Assembly: GCF_030247185.1 (NCBI RefSeq)
Contig: NC_080572.1
Location: 92,209,435-92,273,434, forward strand
Reading direction: 5' to 3'
DNA length: 64,000 nucleotides
Source of the DNA: Malaya genurostris
Lineage: Eukaryota > Arthropoda > Insecta > Diptera > Culicidae
Shown here one piece after another: positions 1-11,553 of the stretch (position 1 is the stretch's first letter; every line of letters starts with the position of its first letter). Position numbers and translations under genes: made by a program. Under the pieces are notes generated by a model that worked only from the letters and a program-made list of their open reading frames with translations, did no database searches and had not been told where the DNA came from.

Positions 1-339
1 TTTTGCTATAAATATGCATCATACGTATCAGAACACATTGGCTCAAATGGCACGTTCCCCTTGATATTTGGAGATTTGTGCCTTTTTTAAATGATATTTG
101 GATAACATTTGATAAATATATGGTGATTCATTGTTTGTGTTGCTTTCAGTGTATCAGAGCCTGTAGTGTGGTAATGCCTTTCTCTTGTCATTCATACAGT
201 CTTACTAGAACTTTTTTTTATCCAAATCAGATTAATCCGGGTAGAAAACGAAAGTGTGCTTCAGCGCTTCCGTCCCATATTCGGCAACATTATTCAAACA
301 AAATGTATAGAAAATAATACATTAAAACTAGATAATTGG
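1..339. other. AT-rich leader with a repeat remnant
   Basis: No gene seen. Around 165-200 the text resembles the terminal motif of family A (gtggtaatgcctttctc), so at least part is an eroded repeat. The short open frames have no coding character. Confidence 0.4.
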
Positions 340-690
340 TTAAATCTGATAAAATTGTGCGGATAGAAAATAGTGCTCTTCATCGGTTGCGTCACTTCTA
401 CGATCATATCTCCGGAACAAGAAGTGTCAGCCATTTGATCCTCGAGCTTAACTTAAAACGAACCCAAGCGGTTTAGCCATCTGCAAGAAAAGTGATCGTG
501 AAAAAATAATCGCGAAAAGGAATACATACTTCAAGCTGAGTCGAATGATTTACAATACTATGGGAAACCGGAGCATCTTTCAAAATTCGGTTTCTCAAGC
601 ATTCCTATTACCTTCCTATGGAGAAAGGCAGAACCCTTTCCAACCCGCCTAGAGGTGTAATAATGTCTTTTTCTTGTCAGTTCAATAATC
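340..690 (-). repeat. Dispersed family-A repeat, eroded copy
   Basis: Family A is a dispersed repeat recurring many times in this window. In plus orientation it begins with a short palindrome (cctttctc..atagaaagg), continues with accattcgactcagttcg, often a GT-rich tract, then modules on the theme gaaccgattttnacaaactt and gacttccggttccgg, and ends with gagaaaggcatcattacacc and actaggtggattaa. Here the order is reversed and complemented: cggttgcgtcactt, gagtcgaatg near 540, and the end motif cctagaggtgtaata near 647. Confidence 0.65.
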
Positions 691-854
691 TCGTTATAAC
701 ATTTATAAGATTATATCCTTGGACATTGGTATTGTGGGATATTAGGGTGCGCAATCGAACCATTAGAGGAATTTTTGCTTGGGTCATTCTCAAAACTATG
801 ACTAGAGTGAAAAATGCAAATTATTCTCTTTGATCATGAAGCCATATAAAAACC

Positions 855-1215
855 AGTTTTAATCCACCTAGTGGTGTAATGATGCCTTTCTCATGTACAT
901 ATAATATTGTGGTATTCTATTTGTACTTCCGAAACCGGATACCGGGAACCAGCATAGCCGGAATCGGTTTGTTTAGTTGCCTACTGATAATGACTATCGA
1001 TTTGTGTAGTTTTGAGACCAGTTAAGGAATTTTTTTTACGTTTTTTGTTTCGCCGGTTTAAGTGACGGTGTACAATATTGAACACACTTTACCCTATAAC
1101 TTCGGAACCGGAAGTCGGATCCGGATGAAATTCAGGAATTCCGTATGGGACTACGAGACCTTTCATTTGAATCCAAGTTTGTCAAAATCGGTTCAGCCAT
1201 CTTACTTTAGCCGTC
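855..1215 (-). repeat. Dispersed family-A repeat copy
   Basis: Begins with the diagnostic end ttaatccacctagtggtgta followed by atgatgcctttctc, then the ccggttccgg-type modules (1075-1130) and cggttcagccatct (about 1190). Orientation is minus relative to the family definition. The open frames inside are incidental. Confidence 0.75.
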
Positions 1216-1424
1216 TTTGAGAAAATGAAGAGAGTTAGGTATTTCCGGGACTGCCAAAACCGGGAATTGTGAACTGGCAAATTCAGAAGAATAGCGAGGT
1301 CGGATAGTATACGAACAAAATGATGTGACGAACCCGCATTCGACTTTATTTCCATTTGCACTTAGTTATCGGGAAGAACCGCAAACAATTGACTGCTAGA
1401 TACTGTAATAAAGTCTACAAGTTT

Positions 1425-1740
1425 TGCCTTTCTCTATAGAAAGGTATTAGAATTGCTGGAGAAACCGACTTTCGAACGGAACCTCGGAGACCCATAGTGT
1501 TATATACCATTCGACTCAGTTCGACGAGATCGGAAAATGTCTGTGTGTGTATGTGTGTGTGTATGTATGTGTGTGTATGTGTGTGCACTTTTCGAAGATA
1601 TTAGAACGCGCTCAATTTTCTCAGAGATGGCGGAACCGATTTTAACAAACTTGGGCTCGTTCGAAGGCAAGTTCGAAGATCAAATGGCTGTGACTTTTGG
1701 TACCAGATATATGATGGTATATGTGACGTAACCGACAAAA
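1425..1740 (+). repeat. Family-A-like repeat, head-to-tail with hairpin repeat
   Basis: Starts with tgcctttctctatagaaagg and carries accgactttcgaacgg, an imperfect GT tract at about 1539-1585 and gagatggcggaaccgatttt. The same arrangement continues into the hairpin repeat that follows, and the whole 1425-2250 unit recurs inverted at 25,090-25,795, so the two modules belong to one element. Confidence 0.7.
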
Positions 1741-2250
1741 CACGTTGATTTTTACCGCTCTTATGTATATAAGGGTGCCAAAATTTTGGGATGACCTCTA
1801 TTTTCGTTAAGTTCTAGTGCTCAAAAGTTCAAGCACCTCGAAAAAAGCCTTCATGCGAAATTTGAGCTAAATCGAACATGCGTAAGGAGTGCTGCCCGGT
1901 GTTAAAGGTTTGACAATTTTCGATCTTGAAAAAGCACCATAGGGAGGAGTACATGAAATTTCCAAAATCGAAAATTTTTTTTGATGCCAAAACTCTTGAA
2001 ACTGCATAAAACATCGAAATTTAGTGTCATCTAAAAAAAATTTTTTTATTTTGAAAAAATCAACTTTCTGGGGAAAATTTTGATATTTTTCCTAAGTCCC
2101 AAAAAGTCGATTTTTTCAAAAAAAATTTTTTCGAGATGACACTAAATCTCGACGTTTCATGCAATTCTAAGCCTTTTGGCATCAAAATTTTTTTTCGATT
2201 TCGAAAATTTCATGTACTCCCCCCTATGGTGATTTTTCAAGATATATGAA
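1741..2250. repeat. Hairpin-forming repeat with about 145-bp inverted arms
   Basis: The arm at about 1935-2075 is repeated as its reverse complement at about 2100-2245. Shared words include gtacatgaaatttccaaaat, gatgccaaaa and agtgtcatct on one side, with agatgacactaaat and ggcatcaaaa on the other. Single arms occur at 3060-3175, 7080-7210 and 25,130-25,270. Confidence 0.75.
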
Positions 2251-2266
2251 AATTCCACTAAGTGGA

Positions 2267-2772
2267 CTAAGAATGCTTTTTTTTAGATTAGCATCACTGA
2301 TTACAAATAGGCAACGCAAATGTCAAGCACTAGTTTGGAAAAATGATGCTGACTGTGTGACATAAACACTGAAGCATGCTTTTGTGAACTACGAATCAAT
2401 CTGAATCAATTGGTGTCAAAATTAGTATCCAAATTTATTTAAAAAAAGTATGAAGCATATTTTCATGAGACTGTTATGAAAGAAGAGAAAGGCATTATCA
2501 CACCACTAGGTGGATTAAGAAGGGTTTTTTAGATTAGCATCACTGTTCTCATACAAATAGGCAACGCAAATGTCAAGCACTAGTTTGGAAAAATGATGCT
2601 GACTGTGTGACATAAGCATGCTTTTGTGAATTACTCGAATCAATCTGAATCAATTGGTGTCAAAATTGGTATCCGAAATTATTTATTATAAGTATGAAAT
2701 ATATTTTCATGAGACTTTTATGGAAAAAAAGAAAAGCATTATCACACCACTAGGTGGATTAAGAAGGGTTTT
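2267..2772. repeat. Tandem duplication, 246-bp period, two units
   Basis: The words tagattagcatcact, caaataggcaacgcaaatg, aagcactagtttgg and accactaggtggattaagaa occur twice, with the first word at 2284 and again at 2530. Each unit ends in the family-A terminal motif, so a repeat end and its flank were duplicated together. Only small differences separate the units (e.g. an extra aacactga segment in unit 1). Confidence 0.85.
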
Positions 2773-3805
2773 TATTATTAATTCCGTTCGGAAGATTATG
2801 AAATAAAAATAAAATAAAAAAATCATTCAAGTCTTTCTGGATTATTTTAGAAGTACGATTGTAGTTCAACAAAATGGGAATAAAAATTATCATTTTTCAT
2901 TTGTCTTTATTTCAAATCAATTTTAATCACGATATGAAGACTATTGAAGAATCGGCGAAATTACCCTTTCGGCAAATTGACATTCAGCGAAAGAATCTTT
3001 TCAGCTCAATGGCTTTCGGCGAAACGGCTTTCGGCGAAATGGTTTTAAAATTTTGATTCCCAAAAAGTTGACCTAAAAAAATTTTTTTTGGAATTACACT
3101 AAATCTTGACGTTTCATCCAATTCTAAGACCTTTGGCAAAAAAAATTTCGATTTCGCAAATTCAGAGCGTTCCAATTTTCAGCAGTTCTTCAGTCAGAAA
3201 AAAATACAACACGACCGCTAAACTCAATGAATCATTCTGAAAACTTCACAGAATATTCTCAACTAAATTTCGAAGACATTGTCAGGTGGGTTTTTCTATA
3301 TTCCAAGAAAATTTAATTTGAAACGGGAAAATAGAAAAAAACTACCACTTTACGGTACTGTCCTCAGCCCTTAAAGCGGTGATACAAAATACGTAAACAA
3401 TTTTCTAAACTGCTATCAGAACTACTCCACTCGTTAGTCATTATCAGTAGACGGCCAAACAAAGCGATTTCGACTCTTCTTTCAAGAATCAAGTATCAAG
3501 AATGATCACCTTGACTTTCCCAATAATATAGCATTTAAATAATAAGGAAAACTTATCGTGAAAATGGAGAATATCATGTTTGGAGCGCAAGGAGCTGTTT
3601 TGTGTGGAAACTTTACTGAGCCTACTTGATCCAAGTGCTCCTCTATTTCGAGCCTCGTGTCTCATTGAGTATGGGCATCAAAGGAATAGCATACATGTTT
3701 CTTAAGTCATCCTTAAATCAATTTAACAAAAAGTCGTGTCTGGACAAACGAAAGCAATATACGGAGAGACAAATTATCATCTGCAACGTTAAATCTGCCT
3801 GACTA
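2773..3805. other. AT-rich intergenic sequence
   Basis: Apart from a single arm of the hairpin repeat at about 3060-3175 I see no gene, RNA or recognisable element. Two short near repeats of cggcgaaa(c/t)ggcttt occur around 3005-3035. Confidence 0.4.
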
Positions 3806-4076
3806 CATAGCAAAAAATAATGGAGTTTACACGACATATAATTCAACGATACATTGAAAAAAACATCAATAAAATCAAAAATTGATTGAAACCTATCATC
3901 GATGTAAAATTAAAATAAATGCCTTGATTTTTCAAAGAAATATACAACCAAATTTAATTTACGCTTACTTTTGCTTTTAAAGTATATCGAAAAGTAAAGA
4001 GCTGAGAAGTATTTTTATGTCCAATTTCCTGCTTCAAATATGTGCATAAAAATAGATGTAAACATTTTTATCTGTG
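3806..4076. mobile_element. 271-bp MITE, TA target site (copy 1)
   Basis: A non-autonomous element flanked by TA dinucleotides (3804-3805 and 4077-4078). The right end ttttatctgtg matches the terminal inverted repeat of the copy at 41,193-41,463; the left end (catagcaaaaaataatg) is eroded. Shared internal words include tttacacgacat, catcgatg, aatatgtgcat and atagatgtaaa. It has the same 271-bp length as the second copy. The TA target suggests a Tc1/mariner-type parent; there is no coding capacity. Confidence 0.75.
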
Positions 4077-4499
4077 TATCAACGGCAGAGAAACTCATGT
4101 TGAATAGATAAATTACATAATAAATCACTTTCTTGCATTAGCCTGTTAGTAGAATTTTGAATCAATCAAATTCTAGAATTTTAAGATACACTGTCACGCC
4201 ACTACACTTTCACTAAGGTTTTAAACTTACAATACTGATACGTATTTTAAACTCCTGTTTGCAGTATTAATTCATCGATACTAGCAAACTAATAAAACAG
4301 ATACAATAATAAAGACTACAAAAAGTAATTCGAAATTGATATCTGCATTGTAATTATCACACCTTAGCTATGGTGAAGTGACGTGACAGTGGACAGTAGA
4401 ATTCAACGGTTAGTGACAAAGAAAGTGAATTTGGTTCTGAATGAGGATTCTCAAACACAGCGATTGATTTAAAATGACCTTAAAAAACTCATGGTGCTT

Positions 4500-5033
4500 T
4501 TTTTGCCTTTCTCATATAGAAAGGTTATGCAATATACCATTCGACTCAGTTCGTTGAGTACGCCAAATGTCTGTCTGTGTGTGTCTTATGTTTTCATGCT
4601 TAATTCCCGAATTTCATTTGGATCTGAGTTCCGATTCCTGCGTTATGGGGTAAAATGTGCAAAAAATGTGAAAATAGGTGCACAAACTTTTTCGGAGATG
4701 AATAATCCGATTTTTACAAACTTAGATTCAAATGAAAGCTCTTTAGATCCCATGATAAATTTCTGATTTTTATTTGGATCTGACTTCCGGTTCCGAAGTT
4801 ATGAGGTAAAATGCGCAAAAAAAATGAAAATATGTGATCTAACTTTTCTCAAAAATGGCGCGACCGCTTCTCACAAACTTAGGTTCAAATTAAAGGTACT
4901 GTAGTTCTGAATTTCATCCGGATCCGGAAATATGAGTGTGTAAAGCGTATTAAAAATACTACAGTTTAATATATGATAGAATGATTGATATGAGAAAGGC
5001 ATCATTACACCACTAGGTGGATTAAATAAGCTT
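4500..5033 (+). repeat. Family-A repeat, near full-length copy
   Basis: Runs from tttgcctttctcatatagaa through accattcgactcagttcg (about 4536), two ccgacttccggttcc-like modules, to gagaaaggcatcattacacc and actaggtggattaa at about 5025. It gives a compact picture of the family: palindromic left end, GT-containing core, repeated modules, fixed right end. Confidence 0.8.
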
Positions 5034-5402
5034 TTTCATTATGCATGTACACTGCTATCAATGCTCTGAAGTGATATCCATCAGAAAAAATGTTACCGTT
5101 CAGAAAATTAAGCAATGGTTCATACAGTCCAGATAACGCGCTGAAGATGATGAATTTGGAGTAGAAAAACATATAGTTTGCTGAACTATGAATTACATTG
5201 CTACGAAGTCAATACCTCAAAAATGCCAAACTCTCACCATTGATTCAACTGACAAAATCAGTTTGTTTTTTTTTTGTCTAAAGAACAACACTAAAATTTT
5301 AACATATTCTACAAAAATAACCCACATACAATCTTGACTTCAAAACAACGTTATTCGCGTTATTCGCAATAAATATTCTACAAAAAGGTGGAATAAATTC
5401 TA
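5034..5402. other. AT-rich spacer before the mariner
   Basis: No gene or repeat recognised. The last two bases (5401-5402) are the TA target duplication of the mariner element. Confidence 0.5.
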
Positions 5403-6684
5403 ACAGATCGGCTGAAAAGTTCGTATAATTTCTATGAGAGAGCGCCACTAGAATTAAATCCATACCATTTTCAGTTAGTACCAACCTTCAAAAGATACGT
5501 GTATACATTTGACAGCTGTCTGATTATTAGTTTGTGAGATATTGCATTTTGATTGAAGCTACTTTTGTTATTGTGAAAAAAATGGAAAAAAAGGAATTTC
5601 GTGTGTTGATGAAACACTACTTTTTGATGAAAAAAAGTGCCGCCGATACCAAAAAATGGCTTGATGAGTGTTATCCAGACTTTGCACCGGGCGAAGCAAC
5701 AATTCGTAAGTGGTTTGCAAAATTTCGTTCTGGTCATATGAGCACCGAAGACGATGAACGCAGTGGACGTCCAAAAGAGGCTGTTACCGATGAAAACGTG
5801 AAAAAAATTCACAAAATGATTTTCAATGACCGTAAAGTGAAGTTGATCGAGATAGCTGACACCCTAAAGATATCAAAGGAACGTGTTGGACATATTATTC
5901 ACGAATATTTGGATATGAGAAAGCTTTGTGCAAAATGGGTTCCGCGTGAGCTCACAATCGATCAAAAACAACAACGAATTGATGATTCTGAGCAGTGTTT
6001 GGAGCTGTTATATCGAAATAAAACCGATTTTTTTCGTCGATATATAACAATGGACGAAACATGGCTCCATCACTTCACTCCGGAATCCAATCGACAGTCA
6101 GCTTAGTGGACTGCACGCGATGAACCGAACCCAAAGCGTGGAAAGACTCAACAATCGGCCGCTAAGGTTATGATGTCTGTATTTTGGGATTCGCATGGTA
6201 TAATTTTCATCGACTATGTTGAAAAGGGAAAAATCATCAACAGTGACTATTATATAGCATTATTAGAGCGTTTGAAGGACGAAATTTCAAAAAAACGGCC
6301 TCATTTGAAGAAGAAAAAGTTTTGTTTCATCAAGACAATGCACCGTGTCACAAGTCGATGAAAACCATGCTGAAATTGAACGAATTGGGCTTCGAATTGC
6401 TCCCTCATCCACCGTATTCTCCAGATTTGGCGCCCAGTGACTTTTTCCTGTTCTCAGACCTCAAGAGAATGCTCGCTGGTAAAAAATTTAGAAGCAATGA
6501 AGAGGTAATCGCTGAAACTGAGGCCTATTTTGAGGCAAAGGACAAATCGTACTACAAAAATGGTATCGAAAAGTTGGAAGATCGCTATAATCGCTGTATC
6601 GCAATTATGTTGAATAATAAAAACGAATTTTGGCAAAAAAATGTGTGTTTCTATTAAACGATACGAACTTTTCAGCCGAACTGT
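5403..6684 (+). mobile_element. mariner transposon, 1282 bp, complete termini
   Basis: A nearly intact Tc1/mariner-superfamily element. The terminal inverted repeats are about 28 bp: the left end begins acagatcggctgaaaagttc and the reverse complement of the right end begins acagttcggctgaaaagttc, with few mismatches. TA occurs at both borders (5401-5402 and 6685-6686), the expected target duplication. The length is typical of mariners, and it holds one transposase gene with two lesions. It interrupts AT-rich sequence without affecting any recognised gene. Confidence 0.95.
5582..6657 (+). pseudogene. mariner transposase, one nonsense and one frameshift
   Basis: Encodes the cut-and-paste DD34D transposase acting in the nucleus on the element's inverted repeats. 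I start at the ATG at 5582 (MEKKEFRVL...), giving about 358 codons, usual for mariner. Visible parts: amino-terminal helix-turn-helix region (residues about 1-110), linker WVPREL-like (about 120), first catalytic D in MDET (codon 6053), second D in HQDNAP (codon 6334) and third D in PDLAPSDFF, exactly 34 residues after the second. Lesions: a TAG in frame just before 6110, where relatives have Gln, and a one-base loss near 6311-6320 in an A-rich run of Lys codons that shifts the rest. All three aspartates survive, so decay is recent. Subfamily probably mellifera/irritans-like, not certain. Confidence 0.93.
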
Positions 6685-6689
6685 TACAT

Positions 6690-7216
6690 ATACCAAAAAA
6701 CAAAAATCAAATTTCACTGAACTATTCTTTGCGTTTCGTCTCAGATTTGTCAGTGCAGAGCAGTTCAAATTGAACTGCTTATTGCGAACCTAAACAGTTC
6801 AATTTGAACCGTTTTCAAATCAGATTTCCCTTCACACCAGCCATCAAAAACAATGACACATCCTCAACGAACCCAACTGTACGACAAGGTACTCCAGATA
6901 CAGCTAAGCACGCACCCAACGCCTGGACAAACATAAGCAATAACGAACGCCAATAGAGACACCGAACCAATGGACGGGAGCGTGAATAGCGAGCCACTTC
7001 TCCCCCCTCATTCGCTGAATACTAATGAAAATGCCTCTCCTCAATACAAATACAATTCTCAAATATTTGGCACAGAAAAATTGTTCGATTACGAAAATTT
7101 CAAAAAAAAATTTCGAGGTAACACCAGACCTTGACGTCTCGCGAAGTTTTAAGACATCAGACACAAAAATTATTTTTTCTTGGTTTTGTGATATTTTAGG
7201 CGAATTTTCAATGTTT
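6690..7216. other. Short dispersed repeats and spacer
   Basis: About 6730-6815 matches 57,190-57,270 and contains the palindrome cagttcaaattgaactg. About 7080-7210 is a single arm of the hairpin repeat also found at 1935-2245. The segment 6840-7020 between them is not repeated here and not recognised. No gene. Confidence 0.5.
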
Positions 7217-9240
7217 TCAATATGAAGAAAAATTTTCTACGAAAAGTTTTGAAATCAAATAAAACGCTAACGTAAACGTTACAATTCTGATCCAGAAAAT
7301 CAACCCAACAAGAGTGTGACGTAAAGCGGCATCTTCTGTGGGACATCTGTTTGCGGAAATTGAATTATGCCTCTCATTTCCGTACCTCCATCGCAAATCC
7401 AATTGAGCAAAGCGGAGCGTAAAATTTGGCCATTATTTAATTACACGCTCTATTATTCCTGCAAATCATTATTGTGCCAGGAGTTCATTCGAAAAGTATG
7501 ATTTCGTGTATTGTTATCACCACCAACCGTGCAGGATTTGATATCTTTATTGCTTGCCAGGTAGCAAACATTTCGCCCCTCCGTCCATTCCCGCTCCCCT
7601 TCCCATAGGGAGCGCAATGCTTTCATCCCAGAACTTAGCATGAAAAGCAAACAACGCTGGAAACGGCATCGAAAGAATATCCATGACAAAACAGAACAAT
7701 CTTTGATTCACTAGGACAACTACCTCACGTGGCGCGATGGAATGGCACTGAGAGGAAAAATGATGTTTTAACGGGAATTGAATGCTTTCAACATTTTACT
7801 TGAAAAAATCCGTGCCAATACATTTGTAACTAGATGTGAAAACTATTTGACAATTTCAATAGTTTCTCTTTCGAATTTTGCAACTCTTTTGAATCAAATC
7901 AAATTATTATTTTGTGACAATCGACGAATCTTAGCGAAAAAAAAATATATCTCTGCAGTTCTGACTAACGAATCCGCGAAATCGTCACATCAAGCATACT
8001 CAAGATCGAGAAACTGTTCCGTAAAGGGGCATCACATGTATTCCCATTACCTTACGCTTCGAATGGCTCTCTCCAGCTTTTGTCATACTACATCATTCCA
8101 AGAAATAGGACAAATTTAACACTCCACAAAACTTCAATTGAAAGGAGGCTGATAGCGAACAAAGAAGCAAAAATAGAACTCCTGCACACAACATAAACAG
8201 AGAGCCACACACACACACAGACAGACAAATGCCAGAACCCAGATTACATCTGTCACAATATAACGTTTCACTGTCCGGTCCCAAATGAGAATCCGATGGG
8301 CCTCTATGGGTTGTTGGTTCGAAAGTGTTCTGAATGGAACAAGCGAGATACCGGCCCGGTAGGAATGTTACGAAACTGGAGAAATTCAGCCGATTGCGAT
8401 GGTATCTTTGCCTTGCGATACCACTGTAAATAGGTGTCGTAGGAAAAGGGAAACAACAAAAAAAAACGAGAACCTTCCAATCTTGTGCCTTTCACTCCTA
8501 TCGCGTACCACCAATCTTCCTTGCGCTTTGCGTTGAGAAGGGAAACCACACCGAGTCAGGCAAACGAATTGCCAATGGATTTCCTGACGAGATGAGTAAG
8601 TTCTGGGAATAGAACAAGACGCAAGTCCTCGTTTAGCTGATGCCCAGTTCGAAAGCAAGTAAAAATCCGTGCAACGATTTTGAAACATGTAGACCACCAC
8701 CGAAGGATGCTGAGAATGAAAAGGAAAGGTGGTGCAAGTCAAAATATTTATTCTAGGTTTCGGGATTGAAAGTACGGAAACGACGCGGATCAGAGGGCAT
8801 GAAGAAATGGCGATAATGCAATATTGGAAGCGTAAAATAATAAGAAATATGTCCCTGTTGGTGATTAAAATTAATTGCTTCGAACGAGAATGCATTGTTT
8901 GGGTTTGCTAGCCATCACTGATCCGGGTGGTCGTTTGTTCTCGTCAATTGCCAGAACAGGACTGGTAGAGTGAACATCATTAGGAGAAGGCTTGTTTAGG
9001 AAAATATTTTGCCCGAAATGAAATTTGCTTTGTTGTGCAGATATCCCTTATTGCATGGAAATTGCAATGTCATTTCGACGATTTATTTGAATTTGAATCT
9101 TGAAGTTCTGTTCAAGTTACAAAATAAGATTATCTACTATTTGAATAATCTTATAAACGCATTATGCAACCGTGCAACTCAATTTGTAGAAAAAGTAACT
9201 TTTCAGCTAGTTTTGAAATAAGTTTAAGAATATTTGGCAC
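7217..9240. other. Single-copy island, no gene recognised
   Basis: About 2 kb of more balanced base composition with no match elsewhere in the window and no transposon signature. Open frames on both strands are short and overlap each other without coding features; a CA-rich run lies at about 8205-8225. It could be intronic or regulatory host DNA. Confidence 0.4.
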
Positions 9241-10284
9241 TGTTAAATATACGTAACTAGCAGAATTACCCGGTGTTGCTCGGAAATGTTTCGTGAAGGC
9301 AAAAATATCTAGAAATTGTTCTGCCTATTAAAATACTCTGAATGTAAGGCAATTTAGACGGCAACCAAATTGAACAATACTCCGTACATGTTCAAATTAC
9401 TCACGGCTGGTGTCCCATCTCAGATCTCACAATAATCATAATTCTCACAGTATTTTCATCAAATCGGGTTAGTTTTATATTTTTACGTTTTTCGTAGAAT
9501 TCGATCAATTTCATCGTACACTTCCAATATTTGGGGCATTTGCTACACTCTCTACTCCTTAAAATAACCTAACAATCTCCATTGATATAAAAGTTTTATC
9601 TGTATTTGTCGAAAAGCATCGTTTCTCGTAGAATTAAATTTATATTGAACTCCCTTTCTTTTAATGAAATTACTACAGCTCTCTTCCATGATTACCCTTA
9701 TGACCGCCTCTGAGTAGTATCTGAGCTTATCAAAAAGTATCGATTCCTAGTACCTGTGCCAAGTTTGGTGATAATTTACTAAGTTGTTAAGCAACAAATT
9801 GGCTTCCAGTATCTTTATTAGTGACACTTGCTGTCCTTTCACGCGTATAAATATCCTTACGACCATCTCTATGTTAATATAAACAACTGTGCCTGTCGAA
9901 AAAAATAGATTTTCCCTAAATTCGAAACATTTTGCCTCAAATTCCCCCTGTTATAAAACACTTACTACGCCCCCATCTTTGTATTAGGATCTCCTCAAGT
10001 GTAAATAATATCTGTACTTAGCAAGAAGTATCGGTTTTTGAAAAATTCCATCAACTTCGCATCAACTTCTTTTTTCAGAGGCACTCATTATATTCAACCC
10101 CTAAAAAATACCCTTAAGACTATATTTAAATTCTTTAAAAAGTATGCATGATACATACAAAAAGTATCGATTCTCTTCAAATTATATAAATTTTGTCACT
10201 GCCTCTCTTCCCATCTTAAGGACACTTATTACTCACTCACCCCCCTGAAAATACTGAGTCATTTACTACAAGAATACCCGTATA

Positions 10285-11074
10285 AGGAGTGTATCGAAAA
10301 TAAGCTATCCACATACATTTGTGTTGTACGCATGTATTTGTGATGGTTTTTATTGCTCAGATCACAGCATGCTGTGCGTTTGGCTGTCAGCTTTCGATTC
10401 TTTACTTGTTTGTGCGGTTGAAATTCTGCGTTTTCAAAATGTCGCGTATTGAAAAGGAAGTGGAAATTAGAGTTTTCGGAGTGGAAATTAAAGTACTGGT
10501 ATGGCAAGCAATATGTTCCTGTGGTTTGAAGTCAACCAGTTTTTACACTACCGGAACTATAAAGGCAGAAATCTATCCATCTGAGTGTCTTCAGAAGAGA
10601 TTGGTGCCTTTACATAAGAAGCATAGCACACCACCACTGTTATGGCCGGATTTAGCGTCGGCTCACTATGCCAAAACCACTCTCAATTGGCTTGCGGAAA
10701 AGGGTATAAATATCATTGAGAAAAATATCAATTCTCCAAATTGCCCTCAGCTTCGACCCATCGAACGTTACTGGGCAATCGTGAAGAGGGTCTTCAAGAA
10801 GACTGGTAAGGCAACTGAGAACATGCAGGAGTTAAAAAAAATTGGGCTCAAGCGTCCAAAAAATGCGATGCAACACTTGTCCGGAACTTGATGAAGAGCG
10901 TTCGATCAAAAGTTCGAAAAATCGTGAAGGAATAACATAAATTTCATCCGGTTTTCATTATGCTCAAGTTTAACCTCGTACAATAAAGGATCAATTTTTA
11001 GTTTGAATAAAATATCGTTTTTTATCATAATTTGGAAGAAAAAATTGTGGATAGCTTATTTTCGATACACTCCT
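10285..11074 (+). mobile_element. ITmDD37E transposon, internally deleted, 790 bp
   Basis: Bounded by TA (10,283-10,284 and 11,075-11,076) with near-perfect terminal inverted repeats of about 28 bp starting aggagtgtatcgaaaataag at both ends. It carries a shortened transposase gene whose amino-terminal half is mostly deleted, so the copy is non-autonomous. Exact termini with good TIR identity suggest that it was mobilised in trans after the deletion. Confidence 0.93.
10439..10935 (+). pseudogene. DD37E transposase remnant
   Basis: Starts at ATG 10,439. A short amino-terminal stretch jumps directly to VWQAICSCG, so the DNA-binding domain and first catalytic aspartate are missing. The remaining core has the second catalytic D in WPDLASAHY (codon 10,649) and the final glutamate in RPIERYWAI (codon 10,763), with exactly 37 residues between them. 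This spacing defines the DD37E (ITmD37E) branch of the Tc1/mariner superfamily, described from mosquitoes. An A-run near 10,831-10,838 shifts the frame; in the shifted frame the family-like carboxyl end WAQASKKCDATLVRNLMKS runs to the stop at 10,933. Not functional. Confidence 0.92.
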
Positions 11075-11553
11075 TAATCATATCTAAGTTGAGCAAAAAA
11101 TAGCTATGATCTTATAAAAATATCGACTCTCGTCAAAATAGATAAATTTTGTAATGACCCCCTGTTAAGGACACTTGCTATAAAAATACCAAGTTTGATG
11201 GCAATCTGTTCAGTAGTTTCGGAGTAATGCCGTTACAAACATAACACCCCTCTTTTTAATGGCACTTGCTACATCCACCTCCATATAGTCATATCTAAGG
11301 TATGTAAAATGTTCCTATGGTTTCAAAAAAGTATTGTTTCTCGTCAAAATATATGATTTTTTTCTTGACCTCCTCCTTGTTTCCTATGGTCTTCAAAAAG
11401 TATCGATTCTAGTCAAATTATAAGAATTTTAATGAAGCCCTCCCCCCATGTTAATTACACTTGCTTCGCTCTCTTCCCTATAAAAATACACTTATGACAA
11501 TCTCTGAATAGCAAGAAATACATATGCCAAATTTTATGGTAACGCGTTTAGTA

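Noticed and set aside
1537..1731. CRISPR-like or other spaced repeat array in the GT region
   Set aside because: It is simple-sequence GT in a dispersed eukaryotic repeat; no regular spacers.
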